47,617 nt of DNA from the NCBI RefSeq assembly GCF_000282355.1, contig NZ_AKJL01000014.1, forward strand, positions 1 through 47,617, read 5' to 3'. The notes beneath the pieces were generated by a model. That model ran no database searches. It was given only the letters and a program-made list of their open reading frames with translations, and had not been told where the DNA came from. Made by a program: the position numbers and the translations under genes. The DNA is from Pseudomonas sp. GM49. Its GTDB lineage: Bacteria > Pseudomonadota > Gammaproteobacteria > Pseudomonadales > Pseudomonadaceae. Shown in pieces: positions 39,602 through 47,617 of the stretch (within the stretch, counting starts at the first letter, position 1; each line of letters starts with the position of its first letter).

Positions 39602-42127
39602 ATGACGCAAGTCACGGTGAAACAACTGGCCGATGAGGTCAAAACACCGGTAGAGCGCCTGTTGCAGCAGATGCGTGAGGCAGGTCTGCCGCACACCGCC
39701 GCCGAAGAACATGTGACTGACAGTGAGAAGCAATCGTTGCTGACTCACTTGAAAAGCAGCCACAAGGCGAAAGTGGAAGAACCACGCAAGATTACGCTGC
39801 AGCGTAAAACCACCAGCACCCTGCGGGTTGCTGGCAGCAAAAGCATCAGCGTTGAAGTACGCAAGAAGAAAGTCTTCGTACAGCGCAGCCCGGAAGAAAT
39901 CGAAGCCGAGCGCAAGCGTGAACTGGATGAACGTCGCGCAGTAGAAAATGCTGCACGTCAGAAGGCTGAAGAAGAAGCCAAGCGTCGCGCCGAAGAAGAA
40001 GCGCGCCGCCAGCCTGCTGCTGCGCAGACCGCTCCTGCCGAACCTGTCGCAGCGCCTGTCGCAGTGGCCGAGCCTGTGCGCGAAAGCGCTCCGGTTGTGG
40101 CGGCTGCCCCGGCTCCTGCGGCCGACACTCGCAAGCGTGACGAACAGCGTCGTCCGGACAAACCACGTGCCGACGACAACAGTCGTCGCGGTGGCGGCGA
40201 TGGCGAGCGCAAAAACGCTCCGCATCGTGCTTCGGTCAAGGAAAAGGCGCCGGCTCCACGCGTTGCTCCACGTACTACCGACGAAGAAAGCGATGGCTTC
40301 CGTCGTGGTGGTCGCGGCAAGGCCAAGCTGAAGAAGCGCAACGCTCACGGTTTCCAGAGCCCGACCGGCCCTGTCGTGCGCGAAGTGAAGATCGGCGAAA
40401 CCATCACTGTTGGCGATCTCGCTCAACAGATGTCGGTGAAGGCTGCTGAAATCATCAAGTTCATGTTCAAACTGGGTACTCCAGCGACCATCAACCAGGT
40501 ACTGGATCAGGAAACTGCCCAGTTGGTTGCCGAAGAGCTGGGCCACAAAGTGACCCTGGTCAGCGACACCGCCCTGGAAGATTCCCTGGCCGAGTCCCTG
40601 AAGTTTGAAGGCGAGGCAGTTTCCCGTGCGCCGGTCGTGACCGTAATGGGCCACGTTGACCACGGTAAGACTTCCCTGCTCGACTACATCCGTCGTGCCA
40701 AGGTTGCTGCTGGCGAAGCCGGTGGTATCACCCAGCACATCGGTGCGTACCACGTTGAAACCGACCGTGGCATGGTGACGTTCCTCGACACCCCTGGTCA
40801 CGCCGCGTTCACCGCGATGCGTGCCCGTGGTGCCAAGGCGACCGACATCGTGATCCTCGTGGTTGCAGCGGACGACGGTGTGATGCCGCAAACCATCGAA
40901 GCTGTTCAGCACGCTCAGGCTGCTGGCGTTCCGCTGGTTGTCGCGGTGAACAAGATCGACAAGCCAGGTGCTGACCTCGATCGTATCCGTAGCGAACTGT
41001 CGGTTCACGGCGTGACGTCGGAAGAGTGGGGTGGTGACACGCCATTCGTACCGGTCTCGGCGAAGATGGGTACCGGTGTAGACGAACTGCTCGAAGCGGT
41101 ATTGCTGCAAGCCGAAGTCCTGGAATTGACTGCAACACCATCGGCTCCTGGCCGTGGTGTCGTGGTTGAATCCCGTCTGGACAAGGGCCGCGGCCCTGTA
41201 GCTACCGTTCTGGTTCAGGACGGTACGCTGCGCCAGGGCGACATGGTCCTGGTCGGTTCGAACTATGGCCGTGTTCGCGCCATGCTCGACGAGAACGGCA
41301 AAGCCATCAAGGAAGCCGGTCCTGCCATCCCTGTCGAGATCCTCGGCCTGGACGGTACTCCGGATGCCGGCGACGAGATGAGCGTGGTTGCCGACGAGAA
41401 GAAAGCCCGTGAAGTGGCTCTGTTCCGTCAAGGCAAATTCCGCGAAGTCAAACTGGCCCGGGCTCACGCCGGCAAGCTGGAAAACATCTTCGAAAGCATG
41501 GGCCAGGAAGAGAAGAAGACGCTCAACATCGTCCTCAAATCCGACGTCCGTGGCTCGCTGGAAGCGTTGAACGGTGCCTTGAACGGCCTGGGTAACGACG
41601 AAGTGCAAGTGCGTGTGGTCGGTGGCGGCGTCGGTGGTATCACCGAATCCGACGCTAACCTGGCGCTGGCCTCCAACGCTGTACTGTTCGGCTTCAACGT
41701 GCGTGCCGATGCCGGCGCGCGCAAGATCGTCGAGCAGGAAGGTCTGGACATGCGTTACTACAACGTGATCTACGACATCATCGAAGACGTCAAGAAAGCC
41801 CTGACCGGTATGCTCGGCAGCGATGTTCGCGAGAACATCCTGGGTATCGCCGAAGTGCGTGACGTGTTCCGTTCGCCGAAGTTTGGCGCGATCGCAGGTT
41901 GCATGGTGATCGAAGGTGTCGTTCACCGTAACCGTCCAATCCGTGTACTGCGTGAAGACATCGTTATCTTCGAAGGCGAGCTGGAATCCCTGCGCCGCTT
42001 CAAGGATGACGCTTCCGAAGTACGTGCCGGCATGGAATGCGGTATCGGCGTGAAGAGCTACAACGACGTCAAGGTCGGTGACAAGATCGAAGTCTTCGAG
42101 AAGGTGCAGGTTGCTCGCAGCCTCTAA
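39602..42127 (+). CDS. infB: Translation initiation factor IF-2
   Basis: An 841-residue GTPase that brings fMet-tRNA to the 30S subunit. It has an N-terminal IF2-N helical domain (about 1-55), a long Lys/Glu/Ala/Pro-rich linker (about 60-255), and a second IF2-N domain. The G domain shows [28 protein letters not shown] and [11 protein letters not shown]-terminal beta-barrel domains bind the initiator tRNA. Internal starts producing shorter IF-2 forms are known in E. coli; I cannot confirm them here. Confidence 0.98.
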   Translation: MTQVTVKQLADEVKTPVERLLQQMREAGLPHTAAEEHVTDSEKQSLLTHLKSSHKAKVEEPRKITLQRKTTSTLRVAGSKSISVEVRKKKVFVQRSPEEIEAERKRELDERRAVENAARQKAEEEAKRRAEEEARRQPAAAQTAPAEPVAAPVAVAEPVRESAPVVAAAPAPAADTRKRDEQRRPDKPRADDNSRRGGGDGERKNAPHRASVKEKAPAPRVAPRTTDEESDGFRRGGRGKAKLKKRNAHGFQSPTGPVVREVKIGETITVGDLAQQMSVKAAEIIKFMFKLGTPATINQVLDQETAQLVAEELGHKVTLVSDTALEDSLAESLKFEGEAVSRAPVVTVMGHVDHGKTSLLDYIRRAKVAAGEAGGITQHIGAYHVETDRGMVTFLDTPGHAAFTAMRARGAKATDIVILVVAADDGVMPQTIEAVQHAQAAGVPLVVAVNKIDKPGADLDRIRSELSVHGVTSEEWGGDTPFVPVSAKMGTGVDELLEAVLLQAEVLELTATPSAPGRGVVVESRLDKGRGPVATVLVQDGTLRQGDMVLVGSNYGRVRAMLDENGKAIKEAGPAIPVEILGLDGTPDAGDEMSVVADEKKAREVALFRQGKFREVKLARAHAGKLENIFESMGQEEKKTLNIVLKSDVRGSLEALNGALNGLGNDEVQVRVVGGGVGGITESDANLALASNAVLFGFNVRADAGARKIVEQEGLDMRYYNVIYDIIEDVKKALTGMLGSDVRENILGIAEVRDVFRSPKFGAIAGCMVIEGVVHRNRPIRVLREDIVIFEGELESLRRFKDDASEVRAGMECGIGVKSYNDVKVGDKIEVFEKVQVARSL

Positions 42128-42199
42128 CTCGCGAACTTCAGGAGCCGTGACGGGTAGCCGCATGCAAATGCGCAGCTCGCCACCAGGACTCTAAACGCA

Positions 42200-42234
42200 A
42201 CGCCCGGTCTGGCTTTTGTCAGGCCGGGCGTTTG
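42200..42234 (+). terminator. Hairpin in the infB-rbfA spacer
   Basis: A 13-bp stem with one G-U pair (ACGCCCGGTCTG / CAGGCCGGGCGT with the flanking A-T) followed only by GTTT. It is probably a weak terminator or processing site within the operon. Confidence 0.6.
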
Positions 42235-42286
42235 CCGCTTTCAGACCTTGCGGGTTTCACCGTGGGGCAGTAACAGGTAACAATAC

Positions 42287-42688
42287 ATGGCAAAAGAATA
42301 TAGCCGTACCCAACGTATCGGCGATCAGATGCAGCGTGAGCTGGCACAACTGATCCGTCGTGAAGTCAAAGACCCGCGCGTCGGCCTGGTCACTATTACC
42401 GCAGTGGAAGTCAGTCGTGACGTCGGTCACGCCAAGATCTTCATCACCGTGATGGGGCAGGATAGCGCCGAAGAAATCGCACAAAGCATCAAGGTGCTGA
42501 ACTCCGCCGCCGGCTTCCTGCGCATGCAACTGGCTCGCGAGATGAAGCTGCGCAGCGTTCCGCAGCTGCACTTCCACTACGACGAAAGCGTCGTGCGTGG
42601 TGCGCACCTGTCGGCATTGATCGAGCGCGCAGTGGCTGAAGACAATCAGCATCCGGTTGCGGCAGAAGCCGAAGACACCAAGGAGTAA
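42287..42688 (+). CDS. rbfA: 30S ribosome-binding factor RbfA
   Basis: A 133-residue KH-like protein acting in 16S rRNA 5'-end maturation and cold adaptation. Typical segments are [50 protein letters not shown] and the C-terminal [25 protein letters not shown]. It is followed by truB after 3 nt. Confidence 0.97.
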   Translation: MAKEYSRTQRIGDQMQRELAQLIRREVKDPRVGLVTITAVEVSRDVGHAKIFITVMGQDSAEEIAQSIKVLNSAAGFLRMQLAREMKLRSVPQLHFHYDESVVRGAHLSALIERAVAEDNQHPVAAEAEDTKE

Positions 42689-42691
42689 TCG

Positions 42692-43609
42692 GTGGCTCAG
42701 GTCAAACGTATCCGTCGTAACGTCAGTGGCATCATCCTGCTCGACAAGCCGCTGGGGTTCACCTCCAACGCGGCCTTGCAGAAGGTTCGCTGGTTGCTCA
42801 ATGCCGAGAAGGCCGGACACACCGGCAGTCTCGATCCCTTGGCCACAGGCGTGTTGCCGCTGTGCTTCGGCGAGGCCACCAAGTTCTCGCAGTACCTGCT
42901 CGATTCCGACAAGGGTTATGAAACCCTGGCGCAACTGGGTAAGACCACCACCACGGCGGATGCCGAAGGTGAAGTTTTGCAGGAGCGTCCGGTGACCGTT
43001 GGTCGCTCCGATATCGAGGCTGTACTGCCGAAATTTCGTGGGCAAATCAGTCAGATACCGCCGATGTACTCGGCACTCAAGCGTGATGGGCAGCCGCTGT
43101 ACAAGTTGGCCCGTGCTGGTGAAGTAGTGGAGCGCGAACCGCGTTCTGTTACTATTACGCGCTTGGAATTGCTGGCCTTCGAAGGTGATACTGCGCGGCT
43201 GGCGGTGGATTGCAGCAAAGGCACCTATATCCGTACCCTGGTGGAGGATATCGGTGAGCAACTCGGTTGTGGCGCTTACGTTGCAGAACTGCGACGTACC
43301 CAGGCCGGGCCATTCACCCTGGCGCAGACGGTTACCCTGGAAGAGCTGGAAGCGGTACATGCCGAAGGCGGCAACGAAGCGGTCGATCGCTTCCTGATGC
43401 CATCGGACAGCGGCCTGCTGGATTGGCCACTGTTGCAGTTCTCGGAAGCGAGCGCGTTCTACTGGCTCAACGGCCAGCCGGTACGTGCCCCGGATGCTCC
43501 GAAGTTCGGCATGGTGCGGGTACAGGATCACAATGGTCGCTTCATCGGTATTGGTGAAGTGAGCGAAGACGGGCGTATCGCGCCACGTCGACTGATTCGG
43601 TCAGAATGA
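42692..43609 (+). CDS. truB: tRNA pseudouridine-55 synthase TruB
   Basis: A 305-residue enzyme that makes pseudouridine in the T-loop of tRNAs. The catalytic Asp48 lies in [16 protein letters not shown]. The [13 protein letters not shown] motif and the C-terminal PUA-like region ([18 protein letters not shown]) are present. The start is GTG with AGGAG upstream, 3 nt after rbfA. Confidence 0.97.
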   Translation: MAQVKRIRRNVSGIILLDKPLGFTSNAALQKVRWLLNAEKAGHTGSLDPLATGVLPLCFGEATKFSQYLLDSDKGYETLAQLGKTTTTADAEGEVLQERPVTVGRSDIEAVLPKFRGQISQIPPMYSALKRDGQPLYKLARAGEVVEREPRSVTITRLELLAFEGDTARLAVDCSKGTYIRTLVEDIGEQLGCGAYVAELRRTQAGPFTLAQTVTLEELEAVHAEGGNEAVDRFLMPSDSGLLDWPLLQFSEASAFYWLNGQPVRAPDAPKFGMVRVQDHNGRFIGIGEVSEDGRIAPRRLIRSE

Positions 43610-43628
43610 CCGGACGAGGGTGGCTGTT

Positions 43629-43705
43629 AACAGGCACGGTCACTACTCATTTTTAGATACAGGGATTTGTCCCTGGCCTGTTGAAACTGTTTCTGAAACA
43701 GTTTC
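43629..43705 (+). promoter_or_regulatory. Structured leader of rpsO
   Basis: AACAGGC (43629-43635) can pair with GCCTGTT (43676-43682), enclosing CAGGGA-TTTG-TCCCTG (43660-43675). Directly after lies a 10-bp hairpin (GAAACTGTTT / AAACAGTTTC, 43683-43705), 19 nt before the ATG. The layout suggests an S15-binding autoregulatory leader, as in E. coli rpsO, though the fold is different in detail. Confidence 0.55.
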
Positions 43706-43724
43706 CTGATAAAAGGATTGCCTC

Positions 43725-43994
43725 ATGGCTCTCGACGTTCAAGAAAAAGCTCAAATCGTAGCTGACTACCAGCAAGCTGTTGGTGACACTGGTTCGCCAG
43801 AAGTGCAAGTTGCACTGCTGACCGCCAACATCAACAAACTGCAAGGTCACTTCAAGGCCAACGGTAAAGATCACCACTCCCGTCGTGGTCTGATCCGCAT
43901 GGTTAACCAGCGTCGTAAGCTGCTGGACTACCTGAAAGGCAAGGACGTGAGCCGTTACAGCGCTCTGATCGCTCGCCTGGGTCTGCGTCGCTAA
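43725..43994 (+). CDS. rpsO: 30S ribosomal protein S15
   Basis: An 89-residue primary-binding r-protein of the small subunit. The conserved [37 protein letters not shown] is present (about 22-58). AAAAGGATT precedes the ATG. Located between truB and pnp, as in E. coli. Confidence 0.99.
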   Translation: MALDVQEKAQIVADYQQAVGDTGSPEVQVALLTANINKLQGHFKANGKDHHSRRGLIRMVNQRRKLLDYLKGKDVSRYSALIARLGLRR

Positions 43995-44009
43995 TAAGCG
44001 ATTGCGCTA

Positions 44010-44072
44010 GAGGTTGGTTGTCTGTCGTGCGTCAGCGGGTTTCCCGCCGGCGCATGGCAGGCTCCCAGCCTC
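44010..44072 (+). promoter_or_regulatory. Long hairpin in the pnp leader (RNase III-type site)
   Basis: A 63-nt imperfect hairpin of about 27 pairs: outer stem GAGGTTGG / CCAGCCTC, two-base mismatch, 14 pairs rich in G-U, one mismatch, apical GCGGG-TTT-CCCGC. It lies 140 nt before pnp. In E. coli the corresponding leader hairpin is cut by RNase III and lets PNPase repress its own mRNA. Confidence 0.7.
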
Positions 44073-44211
44073 AAGTTTTATCTGGATGTCTGCTTTACCG
44101 TATTACCTGTGTGAGTACACCCCGGACAACCGGTCGGGCCGATTCCCGGCGTTGCCCAAGAATTTCGCAAGAAACCAGTTCCCCCAAGAGCCACAAAGAA
44201 GGTAGGACACC

Positions 44212-46317
44212 GTGAACCCGGTAATCAAAAAATTCCAGTTCGGTCAGTCGACCGTTACCCTCGAGACTGGCCGTATCGCCCGTCAGGCCTCCGGCGCAGT
44301 ATTGGTCACCGTTGACGACGACGTCAGCGTATTGGTGACCGTAGTCGGTGCCAAGCAAGCCGATCCAGGCAAGGGCTTCTTCCCTCTGTCTGTTCACTAC
44401 CAGGAAAAGACTTACGCTGCCGGCAAGATCCCCGGCGGTTTCTTCAAGCGCGAAGGCCGTCCTTCCGAGAAAGAAACCCTGACTTCCCGACTGATCGACC
44501 GTCCGATCCGTCCGCTGTTCCCGGAAGGCTTCATGAACGAAGTGCAGGTTGTCTGCACCGTCGTTTCCACCAGCAAGAAGACCGATCCGGACATCGCTGC
44601 GATGATCGGTACCTCGGCTGCCCTGGCCATCTCCGGCATTCCTTTCGATGGCCCGATCGGCGCTGCCCGCGTTGCGTTCCACGAAAGCACCGGCTACCTG
44701 CTGAACCCGACTTACGAGCAACAGGCTGCTTCGAGCCTGGACATGGTCGTTGCCGGTACTTCGGACGCTGTGCTGATGGTTGAGTCGGAAGCCAAAGAGC
44801 TGACCGAAGACCAGATGCTGGGCGCGGTACTGTTTGCTCACGACGAATTCCAGGTTGTGATCAACGCTGTCAAAGAACTGGCTGCCGAAGCTGCCAAGCC
44901 AACCTGGACCTGGGCTCCACAGCCTGAAGCCACCGAACTGCTGGGCGCTATCCGTGCCGAGTTCGGCGAAGCGATCTCCCAGGCCTACACCATCACCGTC
45001 AAGGCCGACCGTTACGCTCGCCTGGGTGAGTTGAAGGATCAGGTCGTTGCCAAGCTGTCCGGTGAAGAAGGCCAGCCTTCCTCCGCCGAAGTCAAAGCGG
45101 CTTTCGGCGAAATCGAATACCGCACCGTTCGCGAAAACATCGTAAACGGCAAGCCACGTATCGACGGTCGCGACACTCGCACCGTGCGTCCGCTGAACAT
45201 CGAAGTCGGTGTTCTGCCAAAGACCCACGGTTCGGCACTGTTCACCCGTGGCGAAACCCAGGCTCTGGTAGTCGCGACTCTGGGCACCGCCCGTGACGCG
45301 CAGCTGCTGGACACCCTGGAAGGCGAGAAAAAAGACCCGTTCATGCTGCACTACAACTTCCCTCCGTTCTCGGTGGGCGAGTGTGGTCGCATGGGTGGCG
45401 CCGGTCGTCGTGAAATCGGTCACGGCCGTCTGGCCCGTCGTTCGGTTTCGGCCATGCTGCCTGCCGCTGATGTGTTCCCGTACACCATCCGCGTGGTTTC
45501 GGAAATCACCGAATCCAACGGTTCGAGCTCCATGGCTTCCGTTTGCGGTGCTTCCCTGGCCCTGATGGACGCCGGCGTGCCGATGAAGGCGCCGGTTGCC
45601 GGTATCGCCATGGGTCTGGTTAAAGAAGGCGAGAAATTCGCCGTCCTGACCGACATCCTGGGTGACGAAGACCACCTGGGCGACATGGACTTCAAGGTAG
45701 CCGGTACCGCCAAAGGCGTCACCGCGCTGCAGATGGACATCAAGATCAAGGGCATCACCGAGGAAATCATGGAGATCGCTCTGGGCCAAGCCCTGGAAGC
45801 GCGCCTGAACATCCTCGGCCAGATGAACCAGATCATTGGCCAGTCGCGTACCGAACTGTCGGCCAACGCTCCGACCATGATCGCGATGAAAATCGACACC
45901 GACAAAATCCGTGACGTCATCGGTAAAGGCGGCGCGACCATTCGTGCGATCTGTGAAGAAACCAAGGCTTCGATCGACATCGAAGACGACGGTTCGATCA
46001 AGATCTTCGGCGAAACCAAGGAAGCGGCAGAAGCTGCCCGTCAGCGCGTTCTGGGCATCACCGCTGAAGCCGAAATCGGCAAGATCTATGTCGGTAAGGT
46101 TGAGCGCATCGTCGACTTCGGCGCATTCGTCAACATCCTGCCAGGCAAGGACGGTCTGGTTCACATCTCCATGCTGAGCGACGCTCGCGTTGAGAAAGTG
46201 ACCGACATCCTGAAAGAAGGTCAGGAAGTGGAAGTACTGGTACTGGACGTGGACAACCGCGGCCGTATCAAGCTGTCCATCAAAGACGTGGCAGCCGCCA
46301 AGGCTTCGGGCGTTTAA
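44212..46317 (+). CDS. pnp: Polynucleotide phosphorylase
   Basis: A 701-residue 3'-5' exoribonuclease of the degradosome. Two RNase PH-like domains (about 1-215 and 305-545) carry the phosphorolytic site in [23 protein letters not shown] and [22 protein letters not shown] domain (about 550-615, [17 protein letters not shown]) and an S1 domain (about 620-690, [26 protein letters not shown]) follow. The start is GTG, set by AAGGTAGGA and the conserved N-terminus. Confidence 0.98.
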   Translation: MNPVIKKFQFGQSTVTLETGRIARQASGAVLVTVDDDVSVLVTVVGAKQADPGKGFFPLSVHYQEKTYAAGKIPGGFFKREGRPSEKETLTSRLIDRPIRPLFPEGFMNEVQVVCTVVSTSKKTDPDIAAMIGTSAALAISGIPFDGPIGAARVAFHESTGYLLNPTYEQQAASSLDMVVAGTSDAVLMVESEAKELTEDQMLGAVLFAHDEFQVVINAVKELAAEAAKPTWTWAPQPEATELLGAIRAEFGEAISQAYTITVKADRYARLGELKDQVVAKLSGEEGQPSSAEVKAAFGEIEYRTVRENIVNGKPRIDGRDTRTVRPLNIEVGVLPKTHGSALFTRGETQALVVATLGTARDAQLLDTLEGEKKDPFMLHYNFPPFSVGECGRMGGAGRREIGHGRLARRSVSAMLPAADVFPYTIRVVSEITESNGSSSMASVCGASLALMDAGVPMKAPVAGIAMGLVKEGEKFAVLTDILGDEDHLGDMDFKVAGTAKGVTALQMDIKIKGITEEIMEIALGQALEARLNILGQMNQIIGQSRTELSANAPTMIAMKIDTDKIRDVIGKGGATIRAICEETKASIDIEDDGSIKIFGETKEAAEAARQRVLGITAEAEIGKIYVGKVERIVDFGAFVNILPGKDGLVHISMLSDARVEKVTDILKEGQEVEVLVLDVDNRGRIKLSIKDVAAAKASGV

Positions 46318-46349
46318 TCACGCCCCACGCCTGACCGCTTCAACGTTTT

Positions 46350-46388
46350 AAAAAATGCCCTGCCGTGAAAACGGTGGGGCATTTTTTT
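46350..46388 (+). terminator. Terminator after pnp
   Basis: A 12-bp stem closed by a GAAA tetraloop (ATGCCCTGCCGT / ACGGTGGGGCAT with two G-U pairs) and followed by a seven-T run. It closes the rimP-pnp cluster. Confidence 0.93.
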
Positions 46389-46456
46389 GTCTGTAGATCA
46401 CTGAGATGATTGGTGAAGTTGCCGGAGTCGAAACTCAGTGCTAGGTTTAGCCCACC

Positions 46457-46532
46457 GCCCGTGTAGCTCAGCCGGTAGAGCAGCGCACTCGTAACGCGAA
46501 GGTCGCAGGTTCGATTCCTGTCTCGGGCACCA
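46457..46532 (+). tRNA. tRNA-Thr (anticodon CGU)
   Basis: A 76-nt tRNA with encoded CCA. The anticodon loop is CTCGTAA. The D-arm (GCTC / GAGC) and T-arm (CAGG-TTCGATT-CCTG) are sound. The acceptor stem has a T6-T67 mismatch, and the anticodon stem has A31-C39 next to the loop. Confidence 0.92.
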
Positions 46533-46547
46533 TATCCCCCTCGGTGA

Positions 46548-46620
46548 TTCCACCTTTCTGCTCAGGTCCTCGACGGTACGCTTGAGGTTCTCGAGTTCGC
46601 GGTCCTGATCGCTGTTTGAA
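46548..46620 (-). pseudogene. Coiled-coil gene fragment beside tRNA-Thr
   Basis: On the minus strand about 24 codons (NSDQDRELENLKRTVEDLSRKVES) have Pseudomonas-like codon use and a clear heptad pattern. The frame then runs straight into the reverse complement of the tRNA. It looks like the remnant of a larger coiled-coil gene, perhaps cut by an old insertion at the tRNA. The rest of the 46533-46862 gap holds the hairpin described next and nothing else I recognise. Confidence 0.3.
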
Positions 46621-46707
46621 TTTATGTTCCCGCCATCATCAAAACATCGTGTGCACAACTTTTTGCGGGCAGATGCAAAGAGACGTGTAAATCCGCGGCC
46701 AAACGTC

Positions 46708-46801
46708 CTATATTCGGAGCCTGCCTGAGCAACGCCCAGCAGTTTTCAGATGATCCAGAATGGTTCTGAAGGCCAGATAAACCGGGCCTGATCCGGTTTT
46801 T
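46708..46801 (+). ncRNA. Candidate small RNA or attenuated leader
   Basis: A -10-like TATATT lies near 46710, with a weak TGTAAA 17 bp upstream. About 70 nt later AAACCGG-GCCTGAT-CCGGTTT is followed by TT (46779-46801), an intrinsic terminator 60 nt before the DUF6388-like gene. This could be a short sRNA of about 85 nt or a conditional leader of that gene. The evidence is structural only. Confidence 0.35.
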
Positions 46802-46862
46802 GTGTCAGAGAGATCCTTGAAGATCCAGATCCATCTTCCATTCCCAGATCAGCGAGAACGCC

Positions 46863-47168
46863 ATGACCGATAAAGAGATGACCCAGGAAGCCCGACACGA
46901 AGAGGCTCTGAAGAAGTATTTGCTCGATTCGCCCCAGCTAGCTGAAGAGATCAAGGACTTGCCCGCCGATGATCAGAAAGACCAGATTCAGTGGGCGTTC
47001 GAGGACGAAGCGGAAGCCCAGGGCTTGCAGCCGTGGGAATTGACACTCAAGTACACCTCAACGCCGCAGGAGTACGAGACAGAACGCCTGAAGCTGCACA
47101 AGGAGGCGGCCGAGGTGTTGGGTGTCGAGTGGGAAGAGTACTGCGAAATGAACAATCTGGTGGTGTGA
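46863..47168 (+). CDS. DUF6388-like Pseudomonas protein
   Basis: A 101-residue, very acidic soluble protein. It matches my memory of the DUF6388 family: an N-terminal helix (RHEEALKKYLLDSPQLAEEI), then PWELTLKYTSTPQEYETERLKLHKEAAEVLGVEWEEYCEMNNL at the C-terminus with the conserved W-E-E-Y-C ending. The function is unknown. It has no membrane or signal segment. A terminator hairpin stands 60 nt upstream and a REP pair directly downstream. Confidence 0.8.
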   Translation: MTDKEMTQEARHEEALKKYLLDSPQLAEEIKDLPADDQKDQIQWAFEDEAEAQGLQPWELTLKYTSTPQEYETERLKLHKEAAEVLGVEWEEYCEMNNLVV

Positions 47169-47175
47169 CACTTAT

Positions 47176-47263
47176 GTAGGAGCGAGCTTGCTCGCGATGA
47201 CGGCGTGTCAGCTTGCACATTTCTTGAATGTGCCACCCTCATCGCGAGCAAGCTCGCTCCTAC
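47176..47263. repeat. REP pair in inverted orientation (REPIN)
   Basis: GTAGGAGCGAGCTTGCTCGC (from 47176) and its mirror GCGAGCAAGCTCGCTCCTAC (to 47263) lie about 40 bp apart. The whole unit can fold into one long hairpin. It is typical of P. fluorescens intergenic REPINs. Confidence 0.9.
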
Positions 47264-47289
47264 AGTTTTGGCAACTCACATCCGTGTGA

Positions 47290-47617
47290 TCAGAGACTCA
47301 GGCGCATCGATAGATCGACCGCCTTCACATCTTTGGTCATCGCACCGATCGAAATGTAATCCACCCCGGTCTGTGCAATCGGCAGCAACGTGCTTTCATT
47401 GATCCCGCCGCTGGCCTCCAGCTTGGCTTTGCCGGCATTCAGGCGCACGGCTTCGCGCATGTCGTCCAGGCTCAGTTCGTCGAGCATGATGATGTCGGCA
47501 CCGGCCGCCAGCGCTTCTTTCAGTTCCTCCAGGCTTTCCACTTCAATCTCTACCGGTTTGCCCGGGGCGATCTTGTGCGCGGCGGCGATGGCCTGCGCGA
47601 TGCCGCCACTGGCGGCG
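47290..47617 (-). CDS. nadC: Nicotinate-nucleotide pyrophosphorylase (carboxylating), C-terminal part
   Basis: The last 108 residues of quinolinate phosphoribosyltransferase (de novo NAD synthesis); the gene runs off the right edge. Recognisable stretches are [78 protein letters not shown]. These form the phosphate-binding half of the barrel. The ending matches the family C-terminus. Confidence 0.95.
   Translation of the reverse strand, partial: AASGGIAQAIAAAHKIAPGKPVEIEVESLEELKEALAAGADIIMLDELSLDDMREAVRLNAGKAKLEASGGINESTLLPIAQTGVDYISIGAMTKDVKAVDLSMRLSL

Noticed and set aside
46398..46658. 86-codon protein on the minus strand over tRNA-Thr
   Set aside because: Its middle (WCPRQESNLRPSRYE) is reversed tRNA. 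Only the short coiled-coil stretch upstream may be real coding remnant, and it is reported as such.

Overview
This is a chromosomal stretch of a Pseudomonas of the fluorescens type. Support comes from gene order (lldR, smpB, ratA, ratB, bamE, fur, recN, grpE, dnaK, dnaJ, dapB, carA, carB, greA, yhbY, rlmE, ftsH, folP, glmM, tpiA, secG, rimP, nusA, infB, rbfA, truB, rpsO, pnp), from Pseudomonas-restricted small families (DUF6124-like, DUF6388-like), from the tmRNA tag ANDETYGEYALAA, and from scattered REP palindromes. Most of the window is conserved housekeeping DNA. I see no prophage, transposase, CRISPR array or defence locus.

Region 1 (1-5.3 kb) is the accessory end. It holds a DUF2252 protein, a YeeE/YedE membrane protein, two small Pseudomonas hypotheticals, a cysteine hydrolase, and the tmRNA gene ssrA. 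Beside ssrA lies a decayed tandem duplication: two paralogous small secreted proteins, each followed by the same hairpin, and a ghost of the ssrA 3' end plus its terminator lying exactly 1000 bp from the real one. Region 2 (5.5-14.1 kb) is a lactate utilisation locus: the GntR regulator lldR diverges from lldP-lutA-lutB-lutC-dld, and two LldR-type operators flank a candidate lldP promoter. Region 3 (14.2-19.9 kb) holds smpB (the tmRNA partner), a sodium symporter, ratA-ratB, bamE, a cysteine-free Fur, and recN with a LexA box.

Region 4 (20-24.1 kb) is the grpE-dnaK-dnaJ chaperone cluster. It has two clear sigma-32 promoters, one overlapping the grpE stop codon. Region 5 (24.1-31.6 kb) is dapB, carA, carB, greA, a DUF4149 protein, yhbY and rlmE. 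carA is preceded by a 50-codon leader ORF that runs through a strong terminator hairpin and ends overlapping the carA TTG start, a layout like a pyrBI-type attenuator. Region 6 (31.8-37.3 kb) is ftsH-folP-glmM-tpiA-secG-tRNA-Leu. Region 7 (37.3-46.4 kb) is the classic tRNA-fMet-rimP-nusA-infB-rbfA-truB-rpsO-pnp cluster with structured leaders before rpsO and pnp. The window closes with tRNA-Thr(CGU), a DUF6388-like gene, a REP pair and the 3' part of nadC.

Functionally, the window links translation and RNA metabolism (tRNAs, IF2, NusA, PNPase, RbfA, TruB, RlmE), protein quality control (DnaK system, FtsH, tmRNA/SmpB), envelope biogenesis (GlmM, BamE, SecG), and lactate, pyrimidine/arginine, lysine and folate metabolism. 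The observations most worth a second look are the ssrA ghost duplication, the carA leader ORF/terminator, the paired LldR operators with a LutABC module, and a possible small RNA or attenuated leader before the DUF6388-like gene.
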